Source: Nioella sp964229645
GTDB lineage: Bacteria > Pseudomonadota > Alphaproteobacteria > Rhodobacterales > Rhodobacteraceae
Length of the DNA stretch: 37,643 bases
Assembly: GCF_964229645.1 (NCBI RefSeq)
Contig: NZ_CAXREX010000218.1
Location: forward strand, 1 to 37,643
Direction: 5' to 3'
Shown here: piece by piece, positions 8,517-16,782 of the stretch
How positions within the stretch are numbered: the stretch's first letter is position 1
How the letters are laid out: the number at the start of each line of letters is the position of its first letter
Program-made: the position numbers and the translations under genes
Notes under the pieces: model-generated
What the model was told of the DNA's origin: nothing
Databases searched by the model: none
What the model saw: the letters and a program-made list of their open reading frames with translations, nothing else

Positions 8517-11500
8517 ATGACCGCGCAATCCCCCCGTTTCGACATGTATCAGCTGGACGACCGCTATGCCCGCAGCGAGGGCCGGGTCTACCTGACTGGC
8601 ACGCAGGCCCTGGTGCGGGTGATGCTGGACCAGGCCCGGCGCGACAGGGCGGCGGGGCTCACGACCGCGGGGTTCGTGTCGGGCTATCGCGGCTCGCCGC
8701 TTGGCGGGCTCGACCGGGAATTGTGGCGGCAGAAGGCGCGTCTTGCCGAGAACCGGATCGAGTTTCTGCCTGCGGTGAACGAGGATCTTGGCGCCACCGC
8801 AATCCTGGGCGCGCAACAGGCCGCGCTAGACCCGCGATGCGAGGTCGAGGGCGTCTTTTCCATGTGGTATGGCAAGGGCCCCGGCGTGGACCGATCGGGC
8901 GATGCGCTGAAGCATGGCAACGCCTATGGCTCGTCACCCCGGGGCGGCGTGCTGGTGGTGGCCGGGGACGATCACGGCTGCGTCTCTTCCTCCATGCCGC
9001 ATCAATCCGACGTGGCCTTCATGGCCTGGTTCATGCCGACACTGAACCCCGCCAGCATCGAAGAATACCTTAGCTTCGGCGCTTATGGCATTGCTTTGTC
9101 GAGGTTTTCCGGAACCTGGGTTGGGTTCAAGGCGATCTCGGAAACGGTTGAGGCGGGCCAGTCGGTCGAGATCCCGGCCGCGCGCGATTTCGTCGAACCG
9201 GATTTCACGCCACCGCCGGGCGGCCTGCATGTGCGCCGCTCTGACATGCCGAGCGCCGAGATCGAGACGCGGATCGGCGCCAAGCTCGATGCGGTGGAAG
9301 CTTTCGTGGAAGCCAACCCGATCGACCGGCGCATCTACGACATTCCCGACGCGCGCTATGGTATCGTGACCACCGGCAAGGGCCATCTCGACCTGATGGA
9401 GGCGCTGCGCCTTCTGGGCCTCGACGAGGCCGCGTGCCGCCGGCTTGGCATCGACATCTACAAGGTGGGCATGGTCTGGCCGCTGGCGCGCCGCGATGCG
9501 CTGGCCTTCGTGTCGGAAAAGGAAGAGGTGCTGGTCGTCGAGGAAAAGCGTGGCATCATCGAAAGCCAGTTCAAGGAATATTTCTATGACTGGCCCGGCC
9601 ACAAGCCGCAACGCATGGTGGGCAAGCATCGCGCGGCGGGCGATCCGCTGATCCCCTGGACCGGCGAGCTGAGCCCTTTGGGGCTTGTGCCCGTGGTGGC
9701 CGAGCGGCTGCATGGCTTCTTTCCGGGCGAGGGGCTTCTGGACAAGGCCCGCGCGCTGACCGAGACACCGGCCCCGGTGCTGTCGGTGCCCGGCGCAACC
9801 CGCACGCCGTATTTCTGCTCGGGCTGTCCGCATAACAGCTCGACCAAGCTGCCCGCAGGCAGCGTCGCCAATTCCGGGATCGGCTGTCACGTCATGGCGG
9901 GCTGGATGGACCGCCAGACCTTCGGGTATGCCCAGATGGGCGGTGAAGGCGTGCCCTGGTCGGTCGCATCGCGCTTTACCGGCGGCGGGCACCGCTTTCA
10001 GAACCTGGGCGAGGGGACGTGGTATCACTCGGGTTCGCTCGCCATTCGCCAGGCTGTCGCGGCAGGAGCCGATATCACCTACAAGATCCTCTACAACGAC
10101 GCGGTGGCGATGACCGGGGGCCAGCCCGTCGATGGCCCCGTCAGCCCCGCCGCCGTGGCGCAGGCCTGCCGCGCCGAGGGGGTGTCGCGGATTGCCGTGA
10201 TCTCGGACGATATCGGCAAGTTCAAACGCGCGGATTTCCCGGTGGGCACCACCTTCCACGACCGGGCCGAACTGATGCCCGTGCAACGGGACCTGCGCGA
10301 GATCCGGGGTGTGTCGGTGCTGCTTTACGAACAGACCTGCGCGACCGAGAAGCGCCGCCGCCGCAAGCGCGGCACCATGCAGGACCCCAAGCGCATCGCC
10401 TATATCAACCCGCTGGTCTGCGAGGGCTGCGGCGATTGCTCGGTGGAATCGAACTGCCTGTCGATCGAGCCGCGCGAAACGCCCTTTGGCCGCAAGCGCA
10501 GGGTCAACCTGTCGACCTGCAACAAGGATTTTTCCTGCCTGAACGGCTTTTGCCCCAGCTTCGTGACCATCGAGGGCGGGCAGAGACGCAAACCGGCCCC
10601 CGTGGCGCTGGATCTCGACGCCCTGAAGGAGGAGCTACCGGTTCCGACCGCGCCAGACCTGTCGCAACCCTTTGACCTGTTGGTGGCGGGCGTGGGGGGC
10701 ACGGGCGTGGTGACCGTGGGGGCGCTTGTCACCATGGCGGCGCATCTCGAAGGCAAGGGGGCCAGCGTGCTCGACTTCACCGGGTTCGCGCAGAAATTCG
10801 GAACCGTTCTTGGTTATGTCCGCATCGGGCAGACGCCCGCGGCGATCAACCAGGTGCGGATCGAACGCGGCGCGGCGGATGCCGTCATTGGCTGTGACGC
10901 GGTGGTGTGTTCTTCGCCCAAGGCCTCGATCCACTATCGACAAGGCACGCAGGTGGTGCTGAACCGCGCGGAAATGCCCACGGGCGACCTGGTTCTGCAT
11001 CGCGACGCGCAGTTGAAGATCGCCGAGCGCGAGGCGCTGATCCGGTCAACCGTGGGCGATGGCGTGCTGGCCTTCGATGCCAACCGGGCCGCCGAACGGC
11101 TGATGGGCGACAGCGTCTTTGCCAATATCCTGATGCTTGGGGCGGCCTTCCAGCGGGGTCTGGTGCCGGTTAGCGATCTGGCGCTCAAACAGGCGATCCT
11201 GCTCAATGGCGTGGCGGTGGACAAGAACGCCATGGCCTTCGACCTGGGCCGCGTGATGGCGGCGCGGCCCGAGCTTTTGTCGGACATGCTGGACGATGGC
11301 CCGGTTCGGCCCGAAAGCCTCGACGATCTGATCGCCGCCCGCGCGGCCTTCCTGACCGACTACCAGGACGCGGCCTATGCCGCTCGCTACACCGACCGCA
11401 TTGCCGCCTTCCGCAAGGCAGTGCCGCAGGCCAGCGAGGCCGAGATGAGCGCGGCGGCGAAGTCGCTCTTCAAGCTGATGGCGATGAAGGATGAATACGA

Positions 11501-11918
11501 AGTGGCGCGGCTTTTCACCGAAACCGGGTTCGAGGCAGAGCTGTCGGACCGGTTCGAGGGCGATTACCGGGTGGTTCATCACCTCGCCCCGCCCATTCTG
11601 GCCTGGCGGCGCGATGACCGGGGCAGGCCCCTCAAGCGCCGCTTCGGGCCTTGGGTGCGCCCGCTCTTCAAGGGGCTGGCGCGGGCCAGGCGGCTGCGCG
11701 GCACCTGGGCGGACCCGTTTCGTTTCAGCGCCGATCGCAGGCTGGACCGGGAGCTGCTCGATTGGTTCGAGCGGGTCATGCGCCACGTGGAAACCGCCCA
11801 TTACCCCGATACCGCCGAGGCGCTGCTGGCCGCCCCCATGGAGATCCGCGGCTATGGCCCGGTGCGCGAAGAGGCTGCCGCCCGGGTGCGCGCGGACATG
11901 CCCGAGGGCCTGCGCTGA
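8517..11918 (+). CDS. Indolepyruvate ferredoxin oxidoreductase, fused alpha-beta type
   Basis: A 1133-residue single-chain 2-oxoacid:ferredoxin oxidoreductase. It oxidatively decarboxylates an aryl-pyruvate with CoA and thiamine diphosphate to aryl-acetyl-CoA, reducing ferredoxin. The order is: pyrimidine-binding domain (VSGYRGSPLGGLD near 60), a CSGCPHNSS motif (about 434), TPP-binding domain (GEGTWYHSGSLAIRQ near 498, then NDAVAMTGGQ), and a cysteine-rich [4Fe-4S] region (CEGCGDCSVESNC and CNKDFSCLNGFC, about 638-680). A gamma domain (VAGVGGTGVVTVGAL from about 722) and a long C-terminal DUF6537-like part complete it. In many organisms the activities lie on IorA and IorB; the fused form is common in proteobacteria. 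A CAGGAG ribosome site precedes the ATG. A divergent Lrp-type regulator lies upstream and amine dehydrogenase genes begin 56 bases downstream. The substrate could be indole-, phenyl- or hydroxyphenyl-pyruvate. Confidence 0.93.
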   Translation: MTAQSPRFDMYQLDDRYARSEGRVYLTGTQALVRVMLDQARRDRAAGLTTAGFVSGYRGSPLGGLDRELWRQKARLAENRIEFLPAVNEDLGATAILGAQQAALDPRCEVEGVFSMWYGKGPGVDRSGDALKHGNAYGSSPRGGVLVVAGDDHGCVSSSMPHQSDVAFMAWFMPTLNPASIEEYLSFGAYGIALSRFSGTWVGFKAISETVEAGQSVEIPAARDFVEPDFTPPPGGLHVRRSDMPSAEIETRIGAKLDAVEAFVEANPIDRRIYDIPDARYGIVTTGKGHLDLMEALRLLGLDEAACRRLGIDIYKVGMVWPLARRDALAFVSEKEEVLVVEEKRGIIESQFKEYFYDWPGHKPQRMVGKHRAAGDPLIPWTGELSPLGLVPVVAERLHGFFPGEGLLDKARALTETPAPVLSVPGATRTPYFCSGCPHNSSTKLPAGSVANSGIGCHVMAGWMDRQTFGYAQMGGEGVPWSVASRFTGGGHRFQNLGEGTWYHSGSLAIRQAVAAGADITYKILYNDAVAMTGGQPVDGPVSPAAVAQACRAEGVSRIAVISDDIGKFKRADFPVGTTFHDRAELMPVQRDLREIRGVSVLLYEQTCATEKRRRRKRGTMQDPKRIAYINPLVCEGCGDCSVESNCLSIEPRETPFGRKRRVNLSTCNKDFSCLNGFCPSFVTIEGGQRRKPAPVALDLDALKEELPVPTAPDLSQPFDLLVAGVGGTGVVTVGALVTMAAHLEGKGASVLDFTGFAQKFGTVLGYVRIGQTPAAINQVRIERGAADAVIGCDAVVCSSPKASIHYRQGTQVVLNRAEMPTGDLVLHRDAQLKIAEREALIRSTVGDGVLAFDANRAAERLMGDSVFANILMLGAAFQRGLVPVSDLALKQAILLNGVAVDKNAMAFDLGRVMAARPELLSDMLDDGPVRPESLDDLIAARAAFLTDYQDAAYAARYTDRIAAFRKAVPQASEAEMSAAAKSLFKLMAMKDEYEVARLFTETGFEAELSDRFEGDYRVVHHLAPPILAWRRDDRGRPLKRRFGPWVRPLFKGLARARRLRGTWADPFRFSADRRLDRELLDWFERVMRHVETAHYPDTAEALLAAPMEIRGYGPVREEAAARVRADMPEGLR

Positions 11919-11974
11919 CTTGACTTCCCCGCCCGGCGCGCCGCTGATGGGGCAGGTCGGGCTTCGGGGATGTC

Positions 11975-13075
11975 ATGCAATCGGATTACGCGATCATTGG
12001 CGGCGGAATCGTCGGTCTGTCAGTGGCCTGGGGGCTGCTGCGCCGGGGCCTGTCGGTCACTGTGATCGACGGCAGCGATGGCGATTTTCGCGCCAGCCGG
12101 GGCAATTTCGGCCTGATCTGGGTGCAGGGCAAGGGGCTGCGAGAGCCGCGCTATGCGCGCTGGACCATGGGCTCGGCCGCGCTTTGGGCCGAGTTCGCGT
12201 CCGAGCTGGAAGCGGCCACCGGGGCAGCGCTCGCCCGTGAGCAACGCGGCGGATACGAGATATTCTTCGACGAGGCCAAGCTGGAGGCCCATGTGGCCGA
12301 CCTTTCCGGCCTGCGCGACAGGCTTGGGGGCGACTACCCGTTCGAGGTGCTCGGGCGCAACGCGCTCCGGGGGGAAGAGCCCGAGATCGGGCCGGAGGCC
12401 GTGGGCGCGGTGCTGCATCACAGTGACGGGCATGTGAACCCGCTTCGGCTGCTGCGGGCTCTGGCCGATGATGTGCGCAGGCAGGGCGGGCAGGTTCTGA
12501 CCGGGCGCGAGCTTGTGTCCGTGGACAAGCCGGGGCTCTTTCGCCTTTTCTGTTCAGACGGTACCGTGACTGAGGCGCGCAAGGTCGTCCTCGCCGCGGG
12601 GCTTGGGGCGGCGCGTCTTGGTCCGAAGCTCGGCTTTCGCGCACCGGTGCGGCCGCAGCGGGGGCAGGTGCTGATCACCGAGCGCCTGCCGAAGCTTCTG
12701 TCACGCCCCACGGTCGATCTGCGCCAGGTGGCCGAGGGCGGGCTCCAGATCGGGGCCACCAACGAGGAGGTGGGCTTTGACGACGCCACCACGCCCGAGG
12801 CGATGGCGCGGCTTGCGGCGACGGCGGTGCGCACTTTGCCTGCCCTGGCCCGCGCGCGGCTGGTCCGGGCCTGGGCCGCGCTCAGGGTCATGACGCCGGA
12901 CGGGTTGCCCATCTACCAGCAAAGCCACGAGATGCCGGGGGCCTACCTCGTGACCTGTCACAGCGGCATCACCCTTGCCGCGGCCCATGCGCGCCTGTTG
13001 CCCGCCTGGCTGGAAGGCGCGCCCGATGCGCCCAACCTGGAGGTGTTCAGTGAAGACCGTTTCGCCCTTTCGTGA
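11975..13075 (+). CDS. DAO-family FAD amine/amino-acid dehydrogenase subunit (HcnC-like)
   Basis: A 366-residue FAD protein of the D-amino-acid oxidase superfamily. The dinucleotide-binding motif is IIGGGIVGLSVAWGLLRRG (about 7-25), and the C-terminal flavin-contacting region carries HSGITLAAAHARLLPAWL. Similar subunits are the catalytic chains of hydrogen cyanide synthase (HcnC), octopine/nopaline oxidase subunit B and bacterial hydroxyproline dehydrogenases, which oxidise a C-N bond to an imine. The next gene (2Fe-2S) begins inside its last 26 bases and an HcnB-like gene follows, so the three products probably form one complex at the membrane-respiratory interface. The amine substrate cannot be read from sequence. 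Confidence 0.88.
   Translation: MQSDYAIIGGGIVGLSVAWGLLRRGLSVTVIDGSDGDFRASRGNFGLIWVQGKGLREPRYARWTMGSAALWAEFASELEAATGAALAREQRGGYEIFFDEAKLEAHVADLSGLRDRLGGDYPFEVLGRNALRGEEPEIGPEAVGAVLHHSDGHVNPLRLLRALADDVRRQGGQVLTGRELVSVDKPGLFRLFCSDGTVTEARKVVLAAGLGAARLGPKLGFRAPVRPQRGQVLITERLPKLLSRPTVDLRQVAEGGLQIGATNEEVGFDDATTPEAMARLAATAVRTLPALARARLVRAWAALRVMTPDGLPIYQQSHEMPGAYLVTCHSGITLAAAHARLLPAWLEGAPDAPNLEVFSEDRFALS
13039..13043 (+). promoter_or_regulatory. Ribosome binding site fixing the GTG start of the 2Fe-2S subunit
   Basis: GGAGG six bases before the GTG at 13050 supports that start, which lies inside the upstream flavoprotein gene. The longer in-frame extension from 12975 lacks a comparable site and would add residues foreign to the family. 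Confidence 0.7.
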
Positions 13076-13346
13076 CCTGTCGCCCGAGGCCGCGCGGGTG
13101 GAGCTGCGCGTCGATGGCCAGGTGCTGCGCCTTCCGCGCGGCATGACGCTGGCCGCGGCCCTGCTGGCCGCCGGGGTCATGCCCTTTCGGCAGACGCCCG
13201 TATCCGGCGCGCCGCGTGGCCCCTTCTGCATGATGGGGGCCTGCTATGACTGCCTGGTCGAGATCGGGGGCGAAACGCGTCAGGCTTGCATGATCGAGGT
13301 CACGGAGGGGCTCGACATCACCCTTCCCACGGGGCGCGCGCCATGA
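13050..13346 (+). CDS. Small (2Fe-2S)-binding subunit (HcnA-like)
   Basis: A 98-residue protein from a GTG start. It has a single ferredoxin-like fold with the cysteine pattern C-x4-C-x2-C-x11-C (CMMGACYDC, later QACM), which binds one [2Fe-2S] cluster. The N-terminal half (VELRVDGQVLRLPRGMTLAAALLAAG) is the beta-grasp part. The length and pattern match HcnA-type and sarcosine-oxidase-alpha N-terminal domains. Its start overlaps the flavoprotein gene by 26 bases and its stop overlaps the next gene by 4 (ATGA), so stoichiometric synthesis is likely. It should pass electrons between the two flavin subunits. Confidence 0.9.
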   Translation: MKTVSPFRDLSPEAARVELRVDGQVLRLPRGMTLAAALLAAGVMPFRQTPVSGAPRGPFCMMGACYDCLVEIGGETRQACMIEVTEGLDITLPTGRAP

Positions 13347-14731
13347 CCGAGGCCGATCTTGTCATCCTGGGCGCGGGCCCTGCGGGCCTTGCCGCGGCAC
13401 GGACGGCGGCGGATCGCGGCCTGTCGGTGTGCCTGCTGGACGAGCAACCCCGCGCGGGCGGGCAGATTTACCGCGACGTGGCGCGCGTGGACGCCCGGCG
13501 TGCGGCGATCCTGGGGGCGGACTATACCCGTGGCGCGGCGCTGGTGCAGGCGCTCGATCATCCCCGGATCACCCATCTGCCGGGCGCTGTGGCCTGGCAT
13601 CTTGGGGGCACCGAGCTTGGCTATACCCGCGAGGGGCGTGTGGGCACCCTGCGCGGGAGGCGGCTGCTTATCGCGACCGGGGCGCTGGAACGGCCCATGC
13701 CGCTGCCGGGCTGGACCCTTCCCGGGGTCATGACGGCGGGGGCCGCGCAAATCCTGCTGAAGGGCTCGGGCATCGTTCCCGAACGCGCCGTTCTGGTGGG
13801 CTCGGGGCCGCTTCTCTACCTCGTGGCAGCGCAGATGCTGCGGGCCGGGCTACCCCCGCTGGCGCTGGTCGAAACGCAGGGGCTGGGTGACCTCATGGCC
13901 GCCACGCGCCACCTGGGCGGGGCGCTGCGTGGCTGGCGCGGGCTGGTCAAGGGGCTGGGGCTGCTGGCGGAGCTGAAGCGCGGCGGCGTCCCGCGTTACC
14001 GCGGCGCAACCGCGATCGCCATCGAGGGGGCCGACCGGGCCGAGGCGTTGCGGTTCACCGCCGGGGGCAGGGTGCATCGGGTCGCCTGCGATACCGTCTT
14101 GCTGCATCACGGGGTGGTGCCCAACGTGCAGGCCAGCCGGGCGCTTGGGCTGGCCCATGACTGGAGCGCGCGCCAACAGTGTTTCGTGCCGCGCTGCGAT
14201 GCGTGGGGGCGCAGCTCGCTCGACCGGGTCTTCGTCGCGGGCGACGGGGCCGGGATCGGCGGGGCAGAGGTGGCGGCGCTGGCAGGCAGGCTGGCGGCGC
14301 TGGAAATCGCCACCGATCTTGGCGCGCTCCTGCCCGGCGACCGGGACCTTGCCGCGCGCGCCCTTTGGCGGCGCCTGTCGCAAGAGCGGGCGATCCGGCC
14401 CTTCCTCGACCGCGCCTATCCGCCCAGTGCAGAGGTGCTCGACCCCGCTGATGACACGCTGGTTTGCCGCTGCGAGGAGGTGCGCGCAGGCGACATTCGC
14501 GCCGCCGCCCGGCAAGGCTGTCTCGGGCCGAACCAGGCCAAGAGCTTTACCCGCGCCGGCATGGGACCCTGCCAGGGGCGCTATTGCGGGTTGAGCGTGA
14601 CGGGCCTTCTGTCGAAGGCGCATGGACAGTCGCCGCAGCAGACGGGATATTACCGCATCCGCCCCCCCCTGAAGCCCGTGACCCTGGGCGAATTGGCGGG
14701 GCTGGCCCAACAACAAGACAGCAAGGACTGA
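13343..14731 (+). CDS. FAD/NAD(P)-type oxidoreductase subunit with C-terminal BFD-like iron-sulfur domain (HcnB-like)
   Basis: A 462-residue protein from the ATG that overlaps the previous stop (ATGA). The first Rossmann motif is VILGAGPAGLAAARTAADRG, and the second is VLVGSGPLLYLVAAQMLRAG near residue 150. A flavin-binding stretch is DRVFVAGDGAGIGGAEVAAL (from about 295). The C-terminus carries CRCEEV, then GMGPCQGRYCG, a four-cysteine BFD/[2Fe-2S]-like domain as in HcnB, OoxA and hydroxyproline dehydrogenase alpha subunits. The predicted role is the electron-transfer chain of the three-subunit amine dehydrogenase. It starts upstream of a RidA gene by only 5 bases. Confidence 0.9.
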   Translation: MTEADLVILGAGPAGLAAARTAADRGLSVCLLDEQPRAGGQIYRDVARVDARRAAILGADYTRGAALVQALDHPRITHLPGAVAWHLGGTELGYTREGRVGTLRGRRLLIATGALERPMPLPGWTLPGVMTAGAAQILLKGSGIVPERAVLVGSGPLLYLVAAQMLRAGLPPLALVETQGLGDLMAATRHLGGALRGWRGLVKGLGLLAELKRGGVPRYRGATAIAIEGADRAEALRFTAGGRVHRVACDTVLLHHGVVPNVQASRALGLAHDWSARQQCFVPRCDAWGRSSLDRVFVAGDGAGIGGAEVAALAGRLAALEIATDLGALLPGDRDLAARALWRRLSQERAIRPFLDRAYPPSAEVLDPADDTLVCRCEEVRAGDIRAAARQGCLGPNQAKSFTRAGMGPCQGRYCGLSVTGLLSKAHGQSPQQTGYYRIRPPLKPVTLGELAGLAQQQDSKD

Positions 14732-14736
14732 CAGGC

Positions 14737-15075
14737 ATGATCGAACGGATCGACATCGGCACCCGCATGAGCAAGATCGTCAAGCATAACGGGGTGGCGT
14801 ATCTCTGCGGCCAGGTTGGCGCAGGCGAAAGCGTGACAGAGCAGACCCGCAACTGCCTGGCCCGCGTCGAGGCGCTGCTGGAAAAGGCGGGCTCGTCGCC
14901 CGAGCAGATGCTGCAAGTGGTGATCTGGCTGGCCGACATGGCCGACTTCGCCGAGATGAACGCGGTCTGGGATGCCTGGGTGCCCGAAGGCCACGCCCCG
15001 GCGCGCGCCTGCGGCGAGGCCAAGCTGGCCCGGGCGGATCTGAAGGTGGAAATCATCGTGACCGCCGCGTGCTGA
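14737..15075 (+). CDS. RidA-family (YjgF/YER057c) protein
   Basis: A 112-residue protein. RidA-type enzymes hydrolyse reactive imine/enamine intermediates made by amine-forming or amine-oxidising enzymes. Seen here are NGVAYLCGQVGAG, TRNCLARVEALLEKAGSS, MLQVVIWLADM, and near the end PARACGEAKLARADLKVEIIVTA, where Arg and Glu stand at the conserved active-site positions of the family. The AGG before the ATG (14733-14735) and the family length fix the start at 14737 rather than at the longer in-frame extension. It directly follows the three dehydrogenase genes, a natural place for an enzyme that releases their imine product as a 2-oxo acid plus ammonia. Confidence 0.92.
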   Translation: MIERIDIGTRMSKIVKHNGVAYLCGQVGAGESVTEQTRNCLARVEALLEKAGSSPEQMLQVVIWLADMADFAEMNAVWDAWVPEGHAPARACGEAKLARADLKVEIIVTAAC

Positions 15076-15097
15076 TCCCTTGATTTCGCGGGCCTTT

Positions 15098-15125
15098 GTC
15101 TACATTTCATCAGGGAAATGTCGAC
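15098..15125. promoter_or_regulatory. Near-perfect inverted repeat before the MarR-like gene
   Basis: Arms GTCTACATTTC (15098-15108) and GAAATGTCGAC (15115-15125) pair at 10 of 11 positions around a 6-base spacer. The centre is about 44 bases before the start codon of the winged-helix regulator. TTGATT (15080-15085) and TACATT (15101-15106) could be a weak promoter overlapped by it. An autoregulatory operator is the likeliest role. Confidence 0.6.
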
Positions 15126-15154
15126 AGCTTTGCGATGATATGGGAGTGTAGGCC

Positions 15155-15670
15155 ATGACCAAAGCACCGGGACGCCGTATCGTATCCTCCCGTCACCTTG
15201 CCGAGGGCGAGGGCTGGGAATCCTCGGAATTCGAATTCGGGCTGATCGTGGCCTACAACGCCTTCTCGCGTTGGATGGTCAAATGCATGTCGGCGGCAGG
15301 GCAGGGCGAGATGAGCCCGTTGGAAATCCTCGTCCTGCACAACGTCAACCACCGATCGCGCGAAAAGCGCCTGACCGATGTGTGTTTCCTGCTCAATATC
15401 GAGGACACGCACACGGTGAACTATGCGCTGCGCAAGCTGCTCAAGGCGGGGCTTGTGACCTCGGAAAAGCGCGGCAAGGAAGTGTTTTACTCGACCTCGG
15501 ACACGGGCGCGGCGCTGTGCGAATCCTACCGCGACGTGCGCGAACAATGCCTGCTGGAAGGCCTGTCGCGGATGGACATATCCGGCGATGAGCTGCGCGA
15601 GATCGGCTCCAGCCTGCGCGCCCTGTCGGGGCAATACGACCAGGCCAGTCGGGCGGCCTCGTCGCTGTAA
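15155..15670 (+). CDS. Predicted MarR-like winged-helix regulator (COG5631 type)
   Basis: A 171-residue protein. After a short basic N-terminus comes a helical segment (FEFGLIVAYNAFSRWMVKCM), then a winged helix-turn-helix: MSPLEILVLHNVNHR, LTDVCFLLNIEDTHTVNYALRK, LLKAGLVTSEKRGKEVFYSTSDTG. This is the layout of the predicted MarR-family regulators grouped as COG5631. It is transcribed in the same direction as the amine dehydrogenase cluster, 79 bases after the RidA gene, and has its own palindrome upstream. It may regulate itself and the flanking genes. The ligand is unknown. Confidence 0.85.
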   Translation: MTKAPGRRIVSSRHLAEGEGWESSEFEFGLIVAYNAFSRWMVKCMSAAGQGEMSPLEILVLHNVNHRSREKRLTDVCFLLNIEDTHTVNYALRKLLKAGLVTSEKRGKEVFYSTSDTGAALCESYRDVREQCLLEGLSRMDISGDELREIGSSLRALSGQYDQASRAASSL

Positions 15671-15673
15671 GAG

Positions 15674-15693
15674 GCGTCGAATGGCGTCGACGC
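15674..15693. terminator. Hairpin after the MarR-like gene
   Basis: GCGTCGA (15674-15680) and TCGACGC (15687-15693) form a perfect 7-bp stem with a 6-base loop three bases after the stop codon. No T run follows, so termination here is uncertain. Confidence 0.4.
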
Positions 15694-15821
15694 AAACAAA
15701 ACGTTGATAAATTGCAAACGATATGCGAATGATTCCACGCGACCTTCGCGCGGCGTGACGCTGACGGAAAGCCATCGCCCGAACGCGCGGACGGGGACGC
15801 AGGAAGACAAGGAAGGCTGAA

Positions 15822-15897
15822 TGGTGCCGGTCGAGGGACTCGAACCCCCGACCCCCTGATTACAAATCAGACGCTCTACCAGCTGAGCTAGACCGGC
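15822..15897 (-). tRNA. tRNA-Thr (anticodon TGT)
   Basis: The minus strand gives a complete 76-base cloverleaf. The acceptor stem is GCCGGTC/GACCGGC, the D-arm is TAGCTCAGCTGGTAGAGC, and the anticodon stem TCTGA/TCAGG carries loop TTTGTAA with TGT at 34-36. The T-arm has GGTTCGAGTC, and the 3' CCA is genome-encoded. It reads ACA threonine codons. No duplicated tRNA end was seen nearby, so there is no sign that it serves as an integration site. Confidence 0.96.
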
Positions 15898-15906
15898 CCG
15901 GGGCTT

Positions 15907-15935
15907 TCGATAGGCAATCGCGGGCGAGAGGACAA
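15907..15935 (-). promoter_or_regulatory. Promoter of tRNA-Thr
   Basis: On the minus strand, TTGTCC (15935-15930), a 17-bp spacer and TATCGA (15912-15907) lie nine bases before the tRNA 5' end. The spacing is ideal for a sigma-70 type promoter. Confidence 0.55.
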
Positions 15936-16026
15936 GAGGGGATACGCGCGGGCGATGCGAAATCGTCCGGCCCCCATGGTTGGCCCCCGGTGCCGAAGGT
16001 GGCGGGGCAGAAAAGGAACGAGGCAG

Positions 16027-16782
16027 ATGACCACCGCAGCAGGGCAGGACGGTTTCCCGCGCCTTCACCGGATGGGTGAAGAAGGGATGCTGATCGAATT
16101 TGGCGACCGCCTGTCGATGCCCGTCAACGCGGCGGTGCTGGCCTTCCGGGCCGCGGTCAAGGCGGCGGGCTGGCCCGGCCTTCAGGAAACCGCGACCTCG
16201 CTGAAATCGGTTTTCCTGCGCTTCGATCCCGAAAAGCTGCCCCACGAGACCCTGGAACGCGCGCTGACCGAGCTTCTGGCTTCGCATGACTGGCTGGCCG
16301 AGCCCTTGCCGCAGGGGCGGCGTCTGTGGCGGGTGCCGACGCTTTTTGGCGGCGCGGCGGGGCCGCAGCTGGACGAAGCGGCAGAGCTGTGCGGCATGGA
16401 CGCAGACCAGGCGGTCCGGATCATCAGCGAAACGCCCGTTCGCGTGCTGACCATCGGCTTTTCTCCGGGCATGCCTTACCTTGGGCAGTTGCCGGAAGCC
16501 TTTGATATTCCGCGTAAAACCGAACTCAACCCGCATGTTCCGGCAGGCGGGCTTGCGCTGGCGATCCGGCAGATGGTGCTTTTCCCCGTGGGCACGCAGA
16601 CCGGGTGGCGCTGGATCGGGCGCGCAGCACTCGATGTGTTCGGCCAGCAGGCCGAGCAGCCTTTCCCGCTGACCGCAGGCGACGAGATCCTGTTCGAGCC
16701 GGTTTCTCAAGACGCCTTCGACGAGGCCTGGGCCAAGGTCGAGGCCGGCCAGATGGCCGCACTGAGCGAGGTGTTGGCATGA
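16027..16782 (+). CDS. pxpB: 5-oxoprolinase subunit B
   Basis: A 251-residue PxpB/KipI-family protein. Seen are GEEGMLIEFGD at the N-terminus, TSLKSVFLRFD, the central GFSPGMPYLGQLP (close to the family's GFxPGFxYLG), RKTELNPHVPAGGLAI-type sequence, and TGWRWIGR. With PxpC and PxpA it should form the ATP-dependent prokaryotic 5-oxoprolinase that opens 5-oxoproline (pyroglutamate) to glutamate. Met at 16027 was chosen over the upstream frame because GGAACGAGG lies just before it and family members begin there. Its end overlaps pxpC by 4 bases. Confidence 0.93.
   Translation: MTTAAGQDGFPRLHRMGEEGMLIEFGDRLSMPVNAAVLAFRAAVKAAGWPGLQETATSLKSVFLRFDPEKLPHETLERALTELLASHDWLAEPLPQGRRLWRVPTLFGGAAGPQLDEAAELCGMDADQAVRIISETPVRVLTIGFSPGMPYLGQLPEAFDIPRKTELNPHVPAGGLALAIRQMVLFPVGTQTGWRWIGRAALDVFGQQAEQPFPLTAGDEILFEPVSQDAFDEAWAKVEAGQMAALSEVLA

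Noticed and set aside
15822..15897. tRNA-Thr as an attachment site of a genomic island
   Set aside because: No integrase, no repeated tRNA 3' end and no change in gene character were seen on either side.
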